A stretch of 64,000 nt of DNA, from NCBI RefSeq assembly GCF_003058225.1, contig NZ_QBUG01000001.1, forward strand, positions 992,001 to 1,056,000. Direction: 5' to 3'. The notes under the pieces were generated by a model, which worked only from the letters and a program-made list of their open reading frames with translations, did not search any database and was not told where the DNA came from. The stretch is from Promicromonospora sp. AC04. GTDB taxonomy: Bacteria; Actinomycetota; Actinomycetes; Actinomycetales; Cellulomonadaceae. How positions within the stretch are numbered: position 1 is the stretch's first letter; each line of letters opens with the position of its first letter. A program made the translations under genes and the position numbers. This document shows, one piece after another, positions 45,428-56,554 of the stretch.

Positions 45428-46903
45428 TCAATGCGCTGCCAGCCATCTCCTGGTGGAGAGGACGATGGCTTCTGCCGCGCTCGGCGCACCCTGCGCGCTC
45501 AGGCTCTCGCGCATTGCCGCGCGCACTTCGTCGATGCCTCGTCCAGCGGTCAGATCGGCGACAGCGCCGGCAATCCCGTCCACGTCTTCTGCCGTGATAC
45601 CAAGACCTGCTCCGGCAACCGCTTGTGCACGCTTCTCCTGGTCGTCCCTCAACGTCACCGCGCTCGGCAGGTACACACCCGGCGTCCCGGTGTGCAGGTT
45701 CTCGTGCACGGAGTTGTACCCCGCACCGGTCACCGTGAACTCCCACGCCCCGGCGAGGTCCACCAGCGGGAAGCGCGCATCGATGGTCGCCGCGTCGTGC
45801 GCCACCGCGGAGGACAGCAGCGGCGACCTCACCACGACCGGGACGATGTCCCCGGCGCCGCGAACGGCCTCCACGGCAGCAGCCGTGGCAGACCCGTCGC
45901 CGTTGCCGCCGGACAGCTGCACGAGCGCATACCGCCGCTCCGGATCGAGCCCGAGCGAGGCGAGCGCCTTCTCCCGTGGCATGAGCCAGGCCGGTGCGAG
46001 GGACACCGGGTCCACCCACGTCGCGTCCTGGAAGACCTCCGGCGCGGTCTCCCGCGTCTCGGCGATGTCACCGGGCACGATGACCGAGGTCACGTGGTCA
46101 CGCCAGCTCTTCACCTGCGTCAGGTCGGTGCCCTCGCGCCACAGCCCGCGGCGGAGCCACACCAGAGGCAGGCCCACCAGATCCGCGACGTCCGTCAGCG
46201 AGGGATACACCCACGTACCGTCGAAGACGACCGACTCCGGGCGATATGCAGCGACCTCGTCGAGGAGCCGGCGCGTGAACTGCCGGCGCCATCGGTCCTG
46301 GCTGACACCGGCCGTGGTGTGGCTCGGAAGGTACGCGACGTCGTAGCCCGCGGCAGCGACCGTCGAGGCCGCCGTTGAAAGTGTGAGGATCCGGCCATCG
46401 AGCGTGCTGCCCGCGTGTCGCAGCACCGCGGCGCACCGGGCGATGTGCCCCATGCCGCCACCGTTGCTCGTCACGAAGAGCACGCGCGGTGCCGCGCCCG
46501 CGGCCTGGGCCGCGTCCACAGGAGGGGCCTCACGCAATGTGGCCCACGCCATGTGCAAGGCCCCGGTCGCCGCTTCACGGCTCGTCGACTCGATCCGCTC
46601 GAGCGCCTTCTCCTGCGTCCACTCGTGCCGCGAAGCCTTCACGCGCGTGTCCTGCACGGTCGCCTCGAGCCGCTCGATGCGGCGACGCAGCCGCTCTTCG
46701 GGCCGTACGCTCGCCCACGACCCCGCTACAGCCACGAGTATGCCGACCGACAACAGCGCGCCCAGCACACCCGCGAACACCAGCCATGCACTCGGTCGTG
46801 TCGCGACCAGGCCAACCGTCAGCAGGGTCGCGGACACGACGACGAGGGCTGCCGTCACAGCAGCGGCCACCCATCGACGTCGGAACAAGACGAGACTCCT
46901 CAA
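45428..46903 (-). CDS. Membrane-anchored GT-B glycosyltransferase (MurG/GT28-like)
   Basis: 491 aa. Two N-terminal membrane segments (about 11-32 and 40-62) are followed by a coiled-coil-like RRRIERLEATVQDTR region. The GT-B part starts at about 138, VLFVTSNGGGMGHIARCAAV, a MurG-like glycine loop. The donor domain has LVQLSGGNGDGSATAAAVEA and the C-terminal GAWEFTVTGAGYNSVHENLH, in place of the usual GG-S-T loop of GT28. The anchor places the enzyme at the cytoplasmic membrane. Sugar unknown. Start overlaps the stop of wecC copy 2 (ATGA). Confidence 0.78.
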   Translation of the reverse strand: MRSLVLFRRRWVAAAVTAALVVVSATLLTVGLVATRPSAWLVFAGVLGALLSVGILVAVAGSWASVRPEERLRRRIERLEATVQDTRVKASRHEWTQEKALERIESTSREAATGALHMAWATLREAPPVDAAQAAGAAPRVLFVTSNGGGMGHIARCAAVLRHAGSTLDGRILTLSTAASTVAAAGYDVAYLPSHTTAGVSQDRWRRQFTRRLLDEVAAYRPESVVFDGTWVYPSLTDVADLVGLPLVWLRRGLWREGTDLTQVKSWRDHVTSVIVPGDIAETRETAPEVFQDATWVDPVSLAPAWLMPREKALASLGLDPERRYALVQLSGGNGDGSATAAAVEAVRGAGDIVPVVVRSPLLSSAVAHDAATIDARFPLVDLAGAWEFTVTGAGYNSVHENLHTGTPGVYLPSAVTLRDDQEKRAQAVAGAGLGITAEDVDGIAGAVADLTAGRGIDEVRAAMRESLSAQGAPSAAEAIVLSTRRWLAAH

Positions 46904-48147
46904 CGCAGCAACCCCCGCGTGTCCACCACGTGCCTACCCGCCAGAGGGCCGGCAAGTGCACGGAACTGCGCATGGTCCACCAGCAGCACGTGCACCTGCC
47001 CGGCCCCGAGCGCCTCTTCGGTCCCCGCCAGCCGGACGTTCGCCAGGTCGGCGAGCTCCGCCGGAAGCTTCTCCACGTGCGGCTCCACGGCCAGCACCGT
47101 CGCGTGCGGGAACGTCCGCGCGATCTCGGTGGTGATCTTCAGGGCCGGCGACTCCCGCAGGTCGTCGATGTTCGGCTTGAACGCCAGCCCGTAGGTGGCG
47201 ATCACCGGGTTCGTCACGCCAAGATCCGCGACCGCGTCGACCACCTTGTGCAGCACCCAGCGCGGCTTGGCGTCGTTGACCTCGCGCGCCGTCCGGATCA
47301 GCCGTGCTTCCTCGGGCGCGGCGTCGACGATGAACCAGGGGTCGACGGCGATGCAGTGCCCGCCCACGCCCGGCCCGGGCTGCAGGATGTTGACTCGGGG
47401 GTGGTGGTTGGCGAGCCGGATGAGCTCCCAGACGTCGATGTCGAGGCGGTCCGCGACGAGCGACAGCTCGTTGGCGAACGCGATGTTCACGTCGCGGAAC
47501 GAGTTCTCGACGAGCTTGGCCGTCTCGGCGGTCGCGGCGTCGGTCAGCAGGATCTCGCCCTGGCAGAAGACCTGGTAGAGGTCCCGGGCACGCTGCGCGG
47601 CCTCGGGGGTGAGTCCGCCCACGATCCGGTCGTTCGTCACCAGCTCGACCATGACCTTGCCGGGCAGCACCCGCTCGGGGCAGTGCGCGAAGAAGACGGC
47701 AGGCCGGCCGGCCGAGCCGTCGAGGCTGAGGTCGGGCCGGGCGGCCAGGATCCAGTCGGCCATGCGCTGCGTCGTACCCGGCGGAGACGTGGACTCGAGG
47801 ATGACCAGCTCGCCGCCACGCAGCGCGAGCGCGAGTGCCTCGGCGGCAGCCTTGATGTACGAGAGGTCGGGCTTGTGATCGCCGGTGAACGGCGTAGGCA
47901 CGGCGACGATAAAGGCGTCAGCCGCCTCCGGTGCCAGGGTCGCGCGCAGCTTGCCCGACGACACGCCCTCCGCCACGTAGCCCGCCAGGTCCGGCTCCAC
48001 GAACGGCACCTCGCCGCGGTTCACCGCACTGACGGTCTCCGGGCTCACGTCGACGCCGGTCACCGCTACGCCGTTCGAGGCAAGGATCGCCGCGGTCGGG
48101 AGCCCGATGTACCCGAGTCCGATCACGCCGACAGTGCTGATCCCCAT
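46900..48147 (-). CDS. wecC: UDP-N-acetyl-D-mannosamine dehydrogenase, copy 2
   Basis: 415 aa. It opens GISTVGVIGLGYIGLPTAA and keeps ESTSPPGTTQRMADWIL, FAHCPERVLPGKVMVELV and catalytic GPGVGGHCIAVDPWFIVD. By eye it is roughly 80% identical to 32621-33874, and like that copy it lies just downstream (11 nt) of a large CgeB-like glycosyltransferase. Makes UDP-ManNAcA from UDP-ManNAc. Only one wecB is intact in the window, so both dehydrogenases probably draw on the same epimerase. Divergence between copies could reflect different HexNAc substrates. Confidence 0.9.
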   Translation of the reverse strand: MGISTVGVIGLGYIGLPTAAILASNGVAVTGVDVSPETVSAVNRGEVPFVEPDLAGYVAEGVSSGKLRATLAPEAADAFIVAVPTPFTGDHKPDLSYIKAAAEALALALRGGELVILESTSPPGTTQRMADWILAARPDLSLDGSAGRPAVFFAHCPERVLPGKVMVELVTNDRIVGGLTPEAAQRARDLYQVFCQGEILLTDAATAETAKLVENSFRDVNIAFANELSLVADRLDIDVWELIRLANHHPRVNILQPGPGVGGHCIAVDPWFIVDAAPEEARLIRTAREVNDAKPRWVLHKVVDAVADLGVTNPVIATYGLAFKPNIDDLRESPALKITTEIARTFPHATVLAVEPHVEKLPAELADLANVRLAGTEEALGAGQVHVLLVDHAQFRALAGPLAGRHVVDTRGLLR

Positions 48148-48158
48148 GGTTCCCCACC

Positions 48159-50069
48159 TCAGAAGGTGGCGTGCGTCGCCGCACGCCCGTAGTACTTGAC
48201 CTCGCCGCTCGCGAGCAGCTCGGCATCGGTCACGTCCCAGGAGTGCCCGCCGACGGCGGACCGGACCTGGACGAAGTTGAACCGGTCGGCGGAGTAGACG
48301 GTCCCGCCGGCCTCGGCGACGTCCGCGAGGAACGCCGTGTCCTCACCACGCGGCAGCGCCCGGAAGCGCGTTGTGGAAGCGATCTCACACGCAGCGACGA
48401 TCGTCGGACCCATCACGCGGTCGGTGTACCGGTGCTCACGGTCCGCGAACCGCAGGATGGTCGCGTCCGTGCCCTCGAGGTACATGTAGTGCGCCTGCTT
48501 GCCCACGACATCCGCGCCGGAGTACGCCAGCGCGTACAGCTGGTCGGACAGGTACTGCGGGCCGTACAGGTCGTCGTCGTCGATCTTGGCCACGACGTCG
48601 CCGTCGGCGGCATCCAGCAGCAGGTTCAGGCACGCGCCCAGGGGCACGTCGGACGGCGCGGACAGCAGCTCCAGGCGCTCGACGCCGGCTTCCTTCGCCC
48701 GGGCCCGCAGGTCGGCGTCGTCCGCTTCGAAGCCGTGGGTCAGGAGCGCGACCTGCAGGTCGACGCCGTCCTGAGCACCGAGCACGCCCAGCACGTGATC
48801 GAGCTGGTGTGGGCGGTTCGTGGAGACCAGCGCGGTCACGCTCGGCCGCGGGACGACGGGAGAGGTGACCAGCCCGGCGTCGTGCAGGACCTTCTGGGTG
48901 CGCGCGCCGTAGGTGTGCTCGCGCCAGATGCGACGCTGCCCCTTGTGCACGGCGCGGTCCCGCAGCTCCGGCGACCGCACGAGCGCCCGGATGGTGTGCG
49001 CGGCGGCCTCGCGGGTGCCCGCGACGAACACCTCGTCGCCCCGGAAGTACTCCCCCACCGCGGCGCTCGGCGTGGAGACGACGGGCGTCCCGCAGGCCGT
49101 GATCTCGAAGATCCGGCGCGCGCACATCGACGGCGACCCGACCACCGAGTTCACGTTGAGGAATACCTTGTACTCGCGATAGGCGGTCAGCATGCGGTCG
49201 TAGTCGAGCGAGCCGACGACGCGGCCGTCCAGCGGCGCGGGGAACTGGTACTTCTTGTCCTTGCCGCGGAACCGGCTGAAGATCTCCAGGCCGTGCTCCA
49301 TCGCGGACGACACGTCCAGGGCCGCGCCGAGGAGCAGGTCCATCTGCTCGCGGCGCTCCGGGTACTTGTGCGCGAAGTACATCCCGGCGAACGCGACGTC
49401 GCGCTCCGGTCCGCGGCCGTGCAGCCGCACGGGGTTGTGGATCGCGGGCTGCGCGGCGAACTCCAGCACGCCCACCCGGTCGTGTCCCAGTGCCTCGGCG
49501 TAAGCGGGAACGCGGTCGACGTCGGTGGTGTAGACGCGGTCGAACAGCCGTGCCGCGTCGAGGAAGTCCTCGAAGTGAACCGGGTCCTCCTTGTTCCAGA
49601 AGACCGTCGGCACACCCGCGGCACGGCAGGCCGCCACGAGCTCGACGAACGCGGGACGCGGGGCCGACGTCCCCGTCAGGTGGTACTGCCACGCGCCGCC
49701 GTTGCCGTTCCAGGCCGACTCGACGAACAGCAGGTCCAGGCCTGCCGTCAGCTCGTCCCGCCAGGTCGTGGGGGTCAGGGCCACCTGGTCCCACTCGGGC
49801 GCGAACGCGCGCCGCGAGAAGTCGTCCAGGATGACACCGACGCGGAGCTCTGGCCCCGCCGCACCGGACACCACCAGGCCGGACGCCGGTCGGGCCGGCC
49901 ACGGGTCGAACGTCAGACCGTCCTTGGTGAACCGTGCGCCGCCGGTCTGGGAGGCCATCGGCACCCGCTGCCGACGCAGGTACGTCCGCAGCTGCTCGAC
50001 CCCGCCCTGCCGGAGATGCCATGCCGCGCGGCGGAGCCTGAGCACCGCTCCCGACGCACGATCCATCAC
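48159..50069 (-). CDS. Large glycosyltransferase (CgeB-like GT4 part + GT2-like C-terminus), copy 2
   Basis: 636 aa from GTG 50069 (AGGGA 10 nt upstream; ATG 50066 also possible). Matches 33882-35789 throughout: VGVILDDFSRRAF, PTVFWNKEDPVHFEDFL, VAFAGMYFAHKYPERREQ, NSVVGSPSMCARRIFEITAC, and in the C-terminal domain VTALVSTNRPHQLDHVL and VVAKIDDDDLYGPQYLS. Differences cluster in the N-terminal 30 residues and the linker, so both copies appear functional. First gene of the leftward operon running through wecC, GT28-like, tandem GT2 and glf. Confidence 0.82.
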   Translation of the reverse strand: MMDRASGAVLRLRRAAWHLRQGGVEQLRTYLRRQRVPMASQTGGARFTKDGLTFDPWPARPASGLVVSGAAGPELRVGVILDDFSRRAFAPEWDQVALTPTTWRDELTAGLDLLFVESAWNGNGGAWQYHLTGTSAPRPAFVELVAACRAAGVPTVFWNKEDPVHFEDFLDAARLFDRVYTTDVDRVPAYAEALGHDRVGVLEFAAQPAIHNPVRLHGRGPERDVAFAGMYFAHKYPERREQMDLLLGAALDVSSAMEHGLEIFSRFRGKDKKYQFPAPLDGRVVGSLDYDRMLTAYREYKVFLNVNSVVGSPSMCARRIFEITACGTPVVSTPSAAVGEYFRGDEVFVAGTREAAAHTIRALVRSPELRDRAVHKGQRRIWREHTYGARTQKVLHDAGLVTSPVVPRPSVTALVSTNRPHQLDHVLGVLGAQDGVDLQVALLTHGFEADDADLRARAKEAGVERLELLSAPSDVPLGACLNLLLDAADGDVVAKIDDDDLYGPQYLSDQLYALAYSGADVVGKQAHYMYLEGTDATILRFADREHRYTDRVMGPTIVAACEIASTTRFRALPRGEDTAFLADVAEAGGTVYSADRFNFVQVRSAVGGHSWDVTDAELLASGEVKYYGRAATHATF

Positions 50070-50290
50070 GGCAAGAATGTCCCTGTCTGCCAGAAATTCA
50101 TCAAAGAGAAGGGCACCCTGCCAGGCGCGAAATACAGGGTGCCGGACGTTCAGGATGCGCCATTGGTTGGCTCATGCTACAAGCGGTCACAGACCGACTT
50201 TGCCGTTTCCGGGTGAAAGACGAACATGTTCACCCGGGCAATCTTCAGGCACTTCCCGCCCACTCCGGGAGACGACGGCGGCGGCCCCCG
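50070..50290. other. Leader region of the second glycosyltransferase operon, with hairpins
   Basis: 221 bp between LCP copy 2 and the glycosyltransferase, both read leftward. GGCACCCTG (50112-50120) pairs with CAGGGTGCC (50135-50143), and CCGGGTGAA (50209-50217) with TTCACCCGG (50229-50237). Either could terminate LCP transcription or shape the leader of the operon. No ORF is supported here. Confidence 0.5.
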
Positions 50291-51370
50291 CTACTGCACG
50301 ACGGCAGGCAGCAGGTCCATCGCGTCGGGGTTGGCAGCCAGGTACGCCGGCACCTCGTCCTTGGCCACCGCCTGCATGAGCGGGTCGAACGCGTCGCGGT
50401 CCAGCACCACTGTCGACTGCCCGTCCGCGCTGCGCCCCGTGCCGGCGTACGGAGCGGTCATGAACGTGATGTCGCCGGTGGAGATCTCCCGGGCGCTGAT
50501 CAGGAGCCCCTGCATCTCGTCGAAGGTGAAGCCCTCGTCGACCGCCACCGAGCCGGTGACGGCATCGAGGAACCGGGACATCTTCAGGAGGTCGGTCCGG
50601 TCGTCATGCACCTTCGTGGCGATGGCCCGCATCCATGCCTGCTGGCGCTGCACACGACCGAAGTCGCCGTTCGCCAGGGCGTACCGCTCCCGGGTGAAGT
50701 CCAGCGCTTCCGCACCCGTCATGGTCTGCTCGACGGATCCGCCGGCGTCGTCGGGCACCGTGATCTCTACCCCGCCCAGGGTGTCGGTGAGGGTCGTGAA
50801 GGACTCGAAGTCGGTCACCGCGAAGTGGTCGATGCGCACGCCCGTCAGGTTCTCAACCGTGTGGATCATGAGGCTGGGGCCGCCGTAGGAGAACGCCGCG
50901 TTCACCTTCGCCTCTCCGTACCCCGGGATCGGCACCCAGGAGTCGCGCGGGATCGAGATCACCGCCGCCGACTGCCGGTCGGCCGAGAGGTGCACGAGCA
51001 GGATCGCGTCGGTCCGCTGGGCTCCGGCCTCCCACGCGTTCGGGTCGCCGGCGGAGATCCGGCTGTCGGAACCGAGCATCAGGATGTTCACGGGTGCGGT
51101 CGACCCCTCCACCGGCGGCGCGCTCGGCCGCGTCGACGGGTCGATCTCGGCGAACGGGTCGTCGATGCGCTCGATGTTCTCGTCGAGCGAGATCCGGTAG
51201 CCGAAGTACGCCGTGACGCCGCTCGCGCAGACGAGGACCAGCGCACCAGCGATGACCGCCGCGACGAAACCCTTGCGACGACGGAAGCGCCGCACGGGTG
51301 GCGGCTCGAAGGCGACAGGGTTCGGCGGAGCGAGTAGCTCACTGATGCCATCAGGTCCATCCATACCCAT
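50291..51370 (-). CDS. LytR-CpsA-Psr (LCP) family glycopolymer ligase, copy 2
   Basis: 359 aa from ATG 51370. Basic N-terminus (VRRFRRRKGF), one membrane segment (about 37-57), then the LCP domain with NILMLGSDSRISAGDP, SIPRDSWVPIPGYGEAKVNA, AFSYGGPSLM and RIDHFAVTDFESF. It is about 75% identical by eye to 14568-15638 and ends in the same LLPAVVQ. Role: transfer of the lipid-linked polymer to peptidoglycan, outside the membrane. Two ligases could serve two polymers or one polymer under different conditions. Beyond its start (51415-51510) lies a scrap of the GT4 gene that faces LCP copy 1. Confidence 0.9.
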   Translation of the reverse strand: MGMDGPDGISELLAPPNPVAFEPPPVRRFRRRKGFVAAVIAGALVLVCASGVTAYFGYRISLDENIERIDDPFAEIDPSTRPSAPPVEGSTAPVNILMLGSDSRISAGDPNAWEAGAQRTDAILLVHLSADRQSAAVISIPRDSWVPIPGYGEAKVNAAFSYGGPSLMIHTVENLTGVRIDHFAVTDFESFTTLTDTLGGVEITVPDDAGGSVEQTMTGAEALDFTRERYALANGDFGRVQRQQAWMRAIATKVHDDRTDLLKMSRFLDAVTGSVAVDEGFTFDEMQGLLISAREISTGDITFMTAPYAGTGRSADGQSTVVLDRDAFDPLMQAVAKDEVPAYLAANPDAMDLLPAVVQ

Positions 51371-51414
51371 GTAACTACAGTTCCGACGGGCCTCACCGCA
51401 TCACCCCGCGAAGG

Positions 51415-51510
51415 AGATCACCCGGTATTCACCCGTAGTCGGACATCCTGGCTATTGCTCGCTCACGGCGAGGAATTCATCCGGGTGAATTCCTCATCGG
51501 TATTCCTTGA
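51415..51510 (+). pseudogene. Fossil fragment of the polymer-operon GT4 gene
   Basis: About 95 bp align with the 5' part of the GT4 gene: AGATCACCC and TTCACCCG, then CCTGGC, CACGGCGA and TCATCCGGGTGAATT occur in the same order and similar spacing as at 38930-39010 and 15948-16030. The frame is lost. It lies divergent from LCP copy 2 just as the intact GT4 gene lies divergent from LCP copy 1. The similarity is short, so this is a reasoned but not certain call. Confidence 0.5.
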
Positions 51511-51515
51511 TGAGG
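51470..51515 (+). promoter_or_regulatory. Alternative hairpins in the rfbA leader
   Basis: GAGGAATTCA (51470-51479) pairs with TGAATTCCTC (51486-51495). The second arm overlaps CCTCATC (51492-51498), which pairs with GATGAGG (51509-51515), so the two stems exclude each other. They precede rfbA by about 100 nt and coincide with the GT4 fossil. Attenuation is possible, chance equally so. Confidence 0.3.
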
Positions 51516-51611
51516 GAATGACAGCGGGCGGAAGCACCCGAGAATTTTTTGTTCCTCCGGGCCACCGACCGGGCCCGGCCGCCGCACGAGGGGCGTGAGA
51601 AGATCCGGCAC

Positions 51612-52475
51612 ATGCGCGGAATCATTCTCGCCGGTGGCTCAGGTACCCGCTTGCACCCCATCACCCAGGGCATCAGCAAGCAGCTCGTCCCCGTCTACGA
51701 CAAGCCGATGATCTACTACCCGCTCTCGACGCTGATCCTGGCCGGGATCCGGGAGGTCCTGGTCATCACGACGCCGCACGACGCCGAGCAGTTCCAGCGG
51801 CTGCTCGGCGACGGCAGCCAGTTCGGCATCTCGATCACCTACACGACGCAGCCGTCGCCCGACGGCCTCGCGCAGGCCTTCGTGCTCGGCGAGGAGTTCC
51901 TCGGCAACGACCCCGTGGCTCTCGTGCTCGGCGACAACATCTTCTACGGCCCCGGCCTGGGCGCCCAGCTCACCCGGTTCGCCGACATCGACGGGGGCGC
52001 CGTCTTCGCCTACCGCGTCGCCGACCCCACCGCGTACGGGGTCGTCGAGTTCGACGAGCACGGCAAGGCACTCTCCCTGGAGGAGAAGCCCGCGCGGCCC
52101 AAGTCGAGGTACGCCGTGCCCGGGCTGTACTTCTACGACAACGACGTCGTCGCCATCGCCAAGGAGCTCAAGCCGTCGGCGCGAGGCGAGTACGAGATCA
52201 CCGACGTCAACACGGAGTACCTGAGCCAGGGCCGGCTCCAGGTCGAGGTGCTGCCCCGCGGCACCGCCTGGCTCGACACGGGAACCTTCGACTCGCTGCT
52301 CGAGGCCTCGGACTACGTCCGCACCATCGAGCGGCGCCAAGGCCTGAAGATCGGCGCCCCGGAGGAGGTCGCCTGGCGGCGCGGCTTCCTGTCCGACGAC
52401 GACCTGCGCGCCCGCGCCGAGAAGCTCACGAAGTCGGGCTACGGGACTTACTTGCTGGGCCTACTGGACGAGTGA
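51612..52475 (+). CDS. rfbA: Glucose-1-phosphate thymidylyltransferase
   Basis: 287 aa from ATG 51612; an earlier in-frame start at 51549 adds 21 residues outside the family. The nucleotidyltransferase signature [20 protein letters not shown] and [17 protein letters not shown] is followed by [14 protein letters not shown] and [18 protein letters not shown]. It makes dTDP-glucose from dTTP and glucose-1-phosphate, the first step to dTDP-L-rhamnose. rfbD, rfbC and rfbB follow in mixed orientations, so the four are separate transcripts rather than one operon. Convergent with rfbD. Confidence 0.95.
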   Translation: MRGIILAGGSGTRLHPITQGISKQLVPVYDKPMIYYPLSTLILAGIREVLVITTPHDAEQFQRLLGDGSQFGISITYTTQPSPDGLAQAFVLGEEFLGNDPVALVLGDNIFYGPGLGAQLTRFADIDGGAVFAYRVADPTAYGVVEFDEHGKALSLEEKPARPKSRYAVPGLYFYDNDVVAIAKELKPSARGEYEITDVNTEYLSQGRLQVEVLPRGTAWLDTGTFDSLLEASDYVRTIERRQGLKIGAPEEVAWRRGFLSDDDLRARAEKLTKSGYGTYLLGLLDE

Positions 52476-52525
52476 CGTCGCTGGTCCGCGCCGTCCGCAC
52501 GATCGAACTCCTGTAGGCAGCGCGA

Positions 52526-52562
52526 AGCCCGGCTCACCAACCGTCCGGATGGCTGCCGGGCT
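52526..52562. terminator. Terminator between rfbA and rfbD
   Basis: AGCCCGGC (52526-52533) pairs with GCCGGGCT (52555-52562), an 8-bp stem with 21-nt loop between the converging stops. Confidence 0.5.
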
Positions 52563-52571
52563 CACTTCAAG

Positions 52572-53450
52572 TCAAGGCCGATCCAACCCCAGCACCGCCG
52601 GCGCCGCCACCTTCCAGCGTTCGGCCCAGTCGCCGATCGGCTCGACGCCGGCCTCGCGGAGCCGGTCGTGGCCCAGCACGGAGTACGCCGGGCGTGGGGC
52701 CGGTAGCTGGTAGGCGGCGCTCGTCGTCGGGTCCACCGGCGTCGTGCGCCCGGCGGCTGCCACCACCTCGCGGGCGAACCCGTGCCACGTCACCTGCCCC
52801 GATGCCGTCCCGTGGTAGATCCCGCCCGGCGACCGCGCTCCGACGAGCCGCACGATGAGGTCCGCCAGGTCGGCGGTCCAGGTGGGCTGCCCGGTCTGGT
52901 CGTCCACGACGCTCAGCCGGTCGCGCTCCCCCGCAACACGCGCGATGGTCTGCGGGAAGCAGCGCCCACCGGCCCCGTACAGCCATGCGGTGCGGACCAC
53001 CAGGGCGTCCGGCGCGAGCGCGCGCACGGCCCACTCGCCGGCGGCCTTGGTGCGTCCGTACGCGGAGCGGGGTGCGACGGGCGCGTCCTCGGCGTAGGGC
53101 CGGGTCGCGCCGCCGTCGAACACGTAGTCCGTGGACACGTGGACCAGGCGCGCGCCCGACGCCGTGGCGGCGCGGGCGAGGTGCGCGGCGCCCGTCGCGT
53201 TCACGGCGAACGCCTCGGCCTCGTGGGTCTCGGCGTCGTCGACGGCGGTCCAGCCGGCGCAGTTGACGACGATGTCGTGGCCCGCCACGGCGTCGAGCAC
53301 CGCTGAGGCGTCGGTGATGTCCAGGTCGGACCGGCGCAGCCCGGTCACCTCGTGCCCCGCGGCCTCGGCGACCGCCACCGCGTCCTGGCCGAGCATGCCT
53401 GCCGCGCCGAAGACCACCCACCGCTGCCGCGTGCTCTGTCCGCTGGTCAC
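52572..53450 (-). CDS. rfbD: dTDP-4-dehydrorhamnose reductase
   Basis: 292 aa from GTG 53450. Short-chain dehydrogenase fold: VVFGAAGMLGQDAVAVAE for NAD(P)H, VNCAGWTAVDDAE, LVHVSTDYVFDGG and the catalytic YGRTKAAGEW (YxxxK). Later GIYHGTASGQVTWHGFA is typical of RmlD. It reduces dTDP-4-dehydro-L-rhamnose to dTDP-L-rhamnose, the last step of the pathway. Divergent from rfbC over a 75-bp gap that holds a 21-bp tandem repeat. Confidence 0.94.
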   Translation of the reverse strand: MTSGQSTRQRWVVFGAAGMLGQDAVAVAEAAGHEVTGLRRSDLDITDASAVLDAVAGHDIVVNCAGWTAVDDAETHEAEAFAVNATGAAHLARAATASGARLVHVSTDYVFDGGATRPYAEDAPVAPRSAYGRTKAAGEWAVRALAPDALVVRTAWLYGAGGRCFPQTIARVAGERDRLSVVDDQTGQPTWTADLADLIVRLVGARSPGGIYHGTASGQVTWHGFAREVVAAAGRTTPVDPTTSAAYQLPAPRPAYSVLGHDRLREAGVEPIGDWAERWKVAAPAVLGLDRP

Positions 53451-53477
53451 CCTAGGATCCTATCGAGGGTCGCGGGG

Positions 53478-53516
53478 CCACCGACGAACCACGCTCTGCC
53501 ATCGACGAACCACGCT
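53478..53516. repeat. 21-bp tandem duplication between rfbD and rfbC
   Basis: CCACCGACGAACCACGCT (53478-53495) recurs as CCATCGACGAACCACGCT (53499-53516), one difference, period 21. It lies between the two divergent starts and ends at the AGGAG of rfbC. Two helical-turn spacing could suit a regulator, or it may be a simple slip. Confidence 0.6.
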
Positions 53517-53525
53517 AGGAGCCTC

Positions 53526-54140
53526 ATGGAGTACCGCGAGCTGGCCGTGCCCGGCGCGTTCGAGATCACCCCCAAGCAGTTCGGGGACCCCCGGGGCGTC
53601 TTCCTCGAAGCCTTCAAGGCCGGCCCGTTCGCCGACGCCGTCGGCCACGCCTTCGACCTCCAGCAGGCCAACTGCTCGGTATCGGCCGCCGGGGTGCTCC
53701 GCGGCATCCACTTCGCGGACGTGCCGCCCAGCCAGGCCAAGTACGTCATGGCAGTCCAGGGCGCAGTTCTCGACGTCGTCGTGGACATCCGTGTCGGCTC
53801 GCCCACCTTCGGCACCTGGGACGCCGTCCTCCTGGACGACGTCGACCGCCGGGCGATCTACCTGTCAGAGGGACTGGGCCACGCGTTCATGTCCCTCGAG
53901 GACGGCTCCACCGTCATGTACCTGTGCTCGTCCGGGTACGCGCCGGGCCGCGAGCACGGCATCCACCCCCTCGACCCCGAGGTCGGCATCGACTGGCCCA
54001 CCACCGCCCGCGACGGCAGCCCGCTGGCGCCGCTGCTGTCCGAGAAGGACGAGGCGGCGCCAACGCTCGCCGAGGCGAAGGAACAGGGCCTGCTCCCGAC
54101 GCAGGACGCCGTGCGGGACTACGTGGGCACCCTGGTCTGA
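53526..54140 (+). CDS. rfbC: dTDP-4-dehydrorhamnose 3,5-epimerase
   Basis: 204 aa from ATG 53526 with AGGAG 5 nt upstream; earlier in-frame codons cross the rfbD start. Cupin fold with FGDPRGVFLEAFK, the catalytic-His stretch VLRGIHFADVPPSQAKYV, VVVDIRVGSPTFGTW, YLSEGLGHAFMSLED and GIHPLDPEVGIDWP. Converts dTDP-4-dehydro-6-deoxy-glucose to the L-rhamnose form. The HFADVPPSQAKYV variant is the actinobacterial RmlC type. Convergent with rfbB. Confidence 0.94.
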   Translation: MEYRELAVPGAFEITPKQFGDPRGVFLEAFKAGPFADAVGHAFDLQQANCSVSAAGVLRGIHFADVPPSQAKYVMAVQGAVLDVVVDIRVGSPTFGTWDAVLLDDVDRRAIYLSEGLGHAFMSLEDGSTVMYLCSSGYAPGREHGIHPLDPEVGIDWPTTARDGSPLAPLLSEKDEAAPTLAEAKEQGLLPTQDAVRDYVGTLV

Positions 54141-54232
54141 GCCGCATTTCAGTACTCGTCCACGGCTCCGGCGTCACTGACCGCTACTGACCCACGGGTC
54201 ACTCGGGTGACCTGTACGTCTGACGCGGCGGG

Positions 54233-56399
<2,167 letters not shown>

Positions 56400-56533
56400 G
56401 ACGGGACTCCTGACAGGAAGAGTTCGATTACGGGCCCATCGTAGGCGCGCGGCGAGACCCCGACGGCGTGTCCCGCGGGGGCCGCGCGAACCTTCAGCCA
56501 GTGACGCACGCCACACCGGCGCTCGGCAGCCCC

Positions 56534-56552
56534 AGAGGTTAGGCTTACCTCA
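56534..56552 (+). promoter_or_regulatory. DtxR/IdeR-type iron box
   Basis: AGAGGTTAGGCTTACCTCA matches 15 of 19 positions of the DtxR/IdeR consensus TTAGGTTAGGCTAACCTAA. It includes a TAGGCT -10-like hexamer and ends 2 nt before ATG 56555. Binding of iron-loaded DtxR would block transcription, so the gene should be on when iron is low. Confidence 0.7.
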
Positions 56553-56554
56553 CC

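Noticed and set aside
54190-54232. Terminator between rfbC and rfbB
   Set aside because: Only a weak 6-bp GGTCAC/GTGACC stem is present; not enough to support a call.
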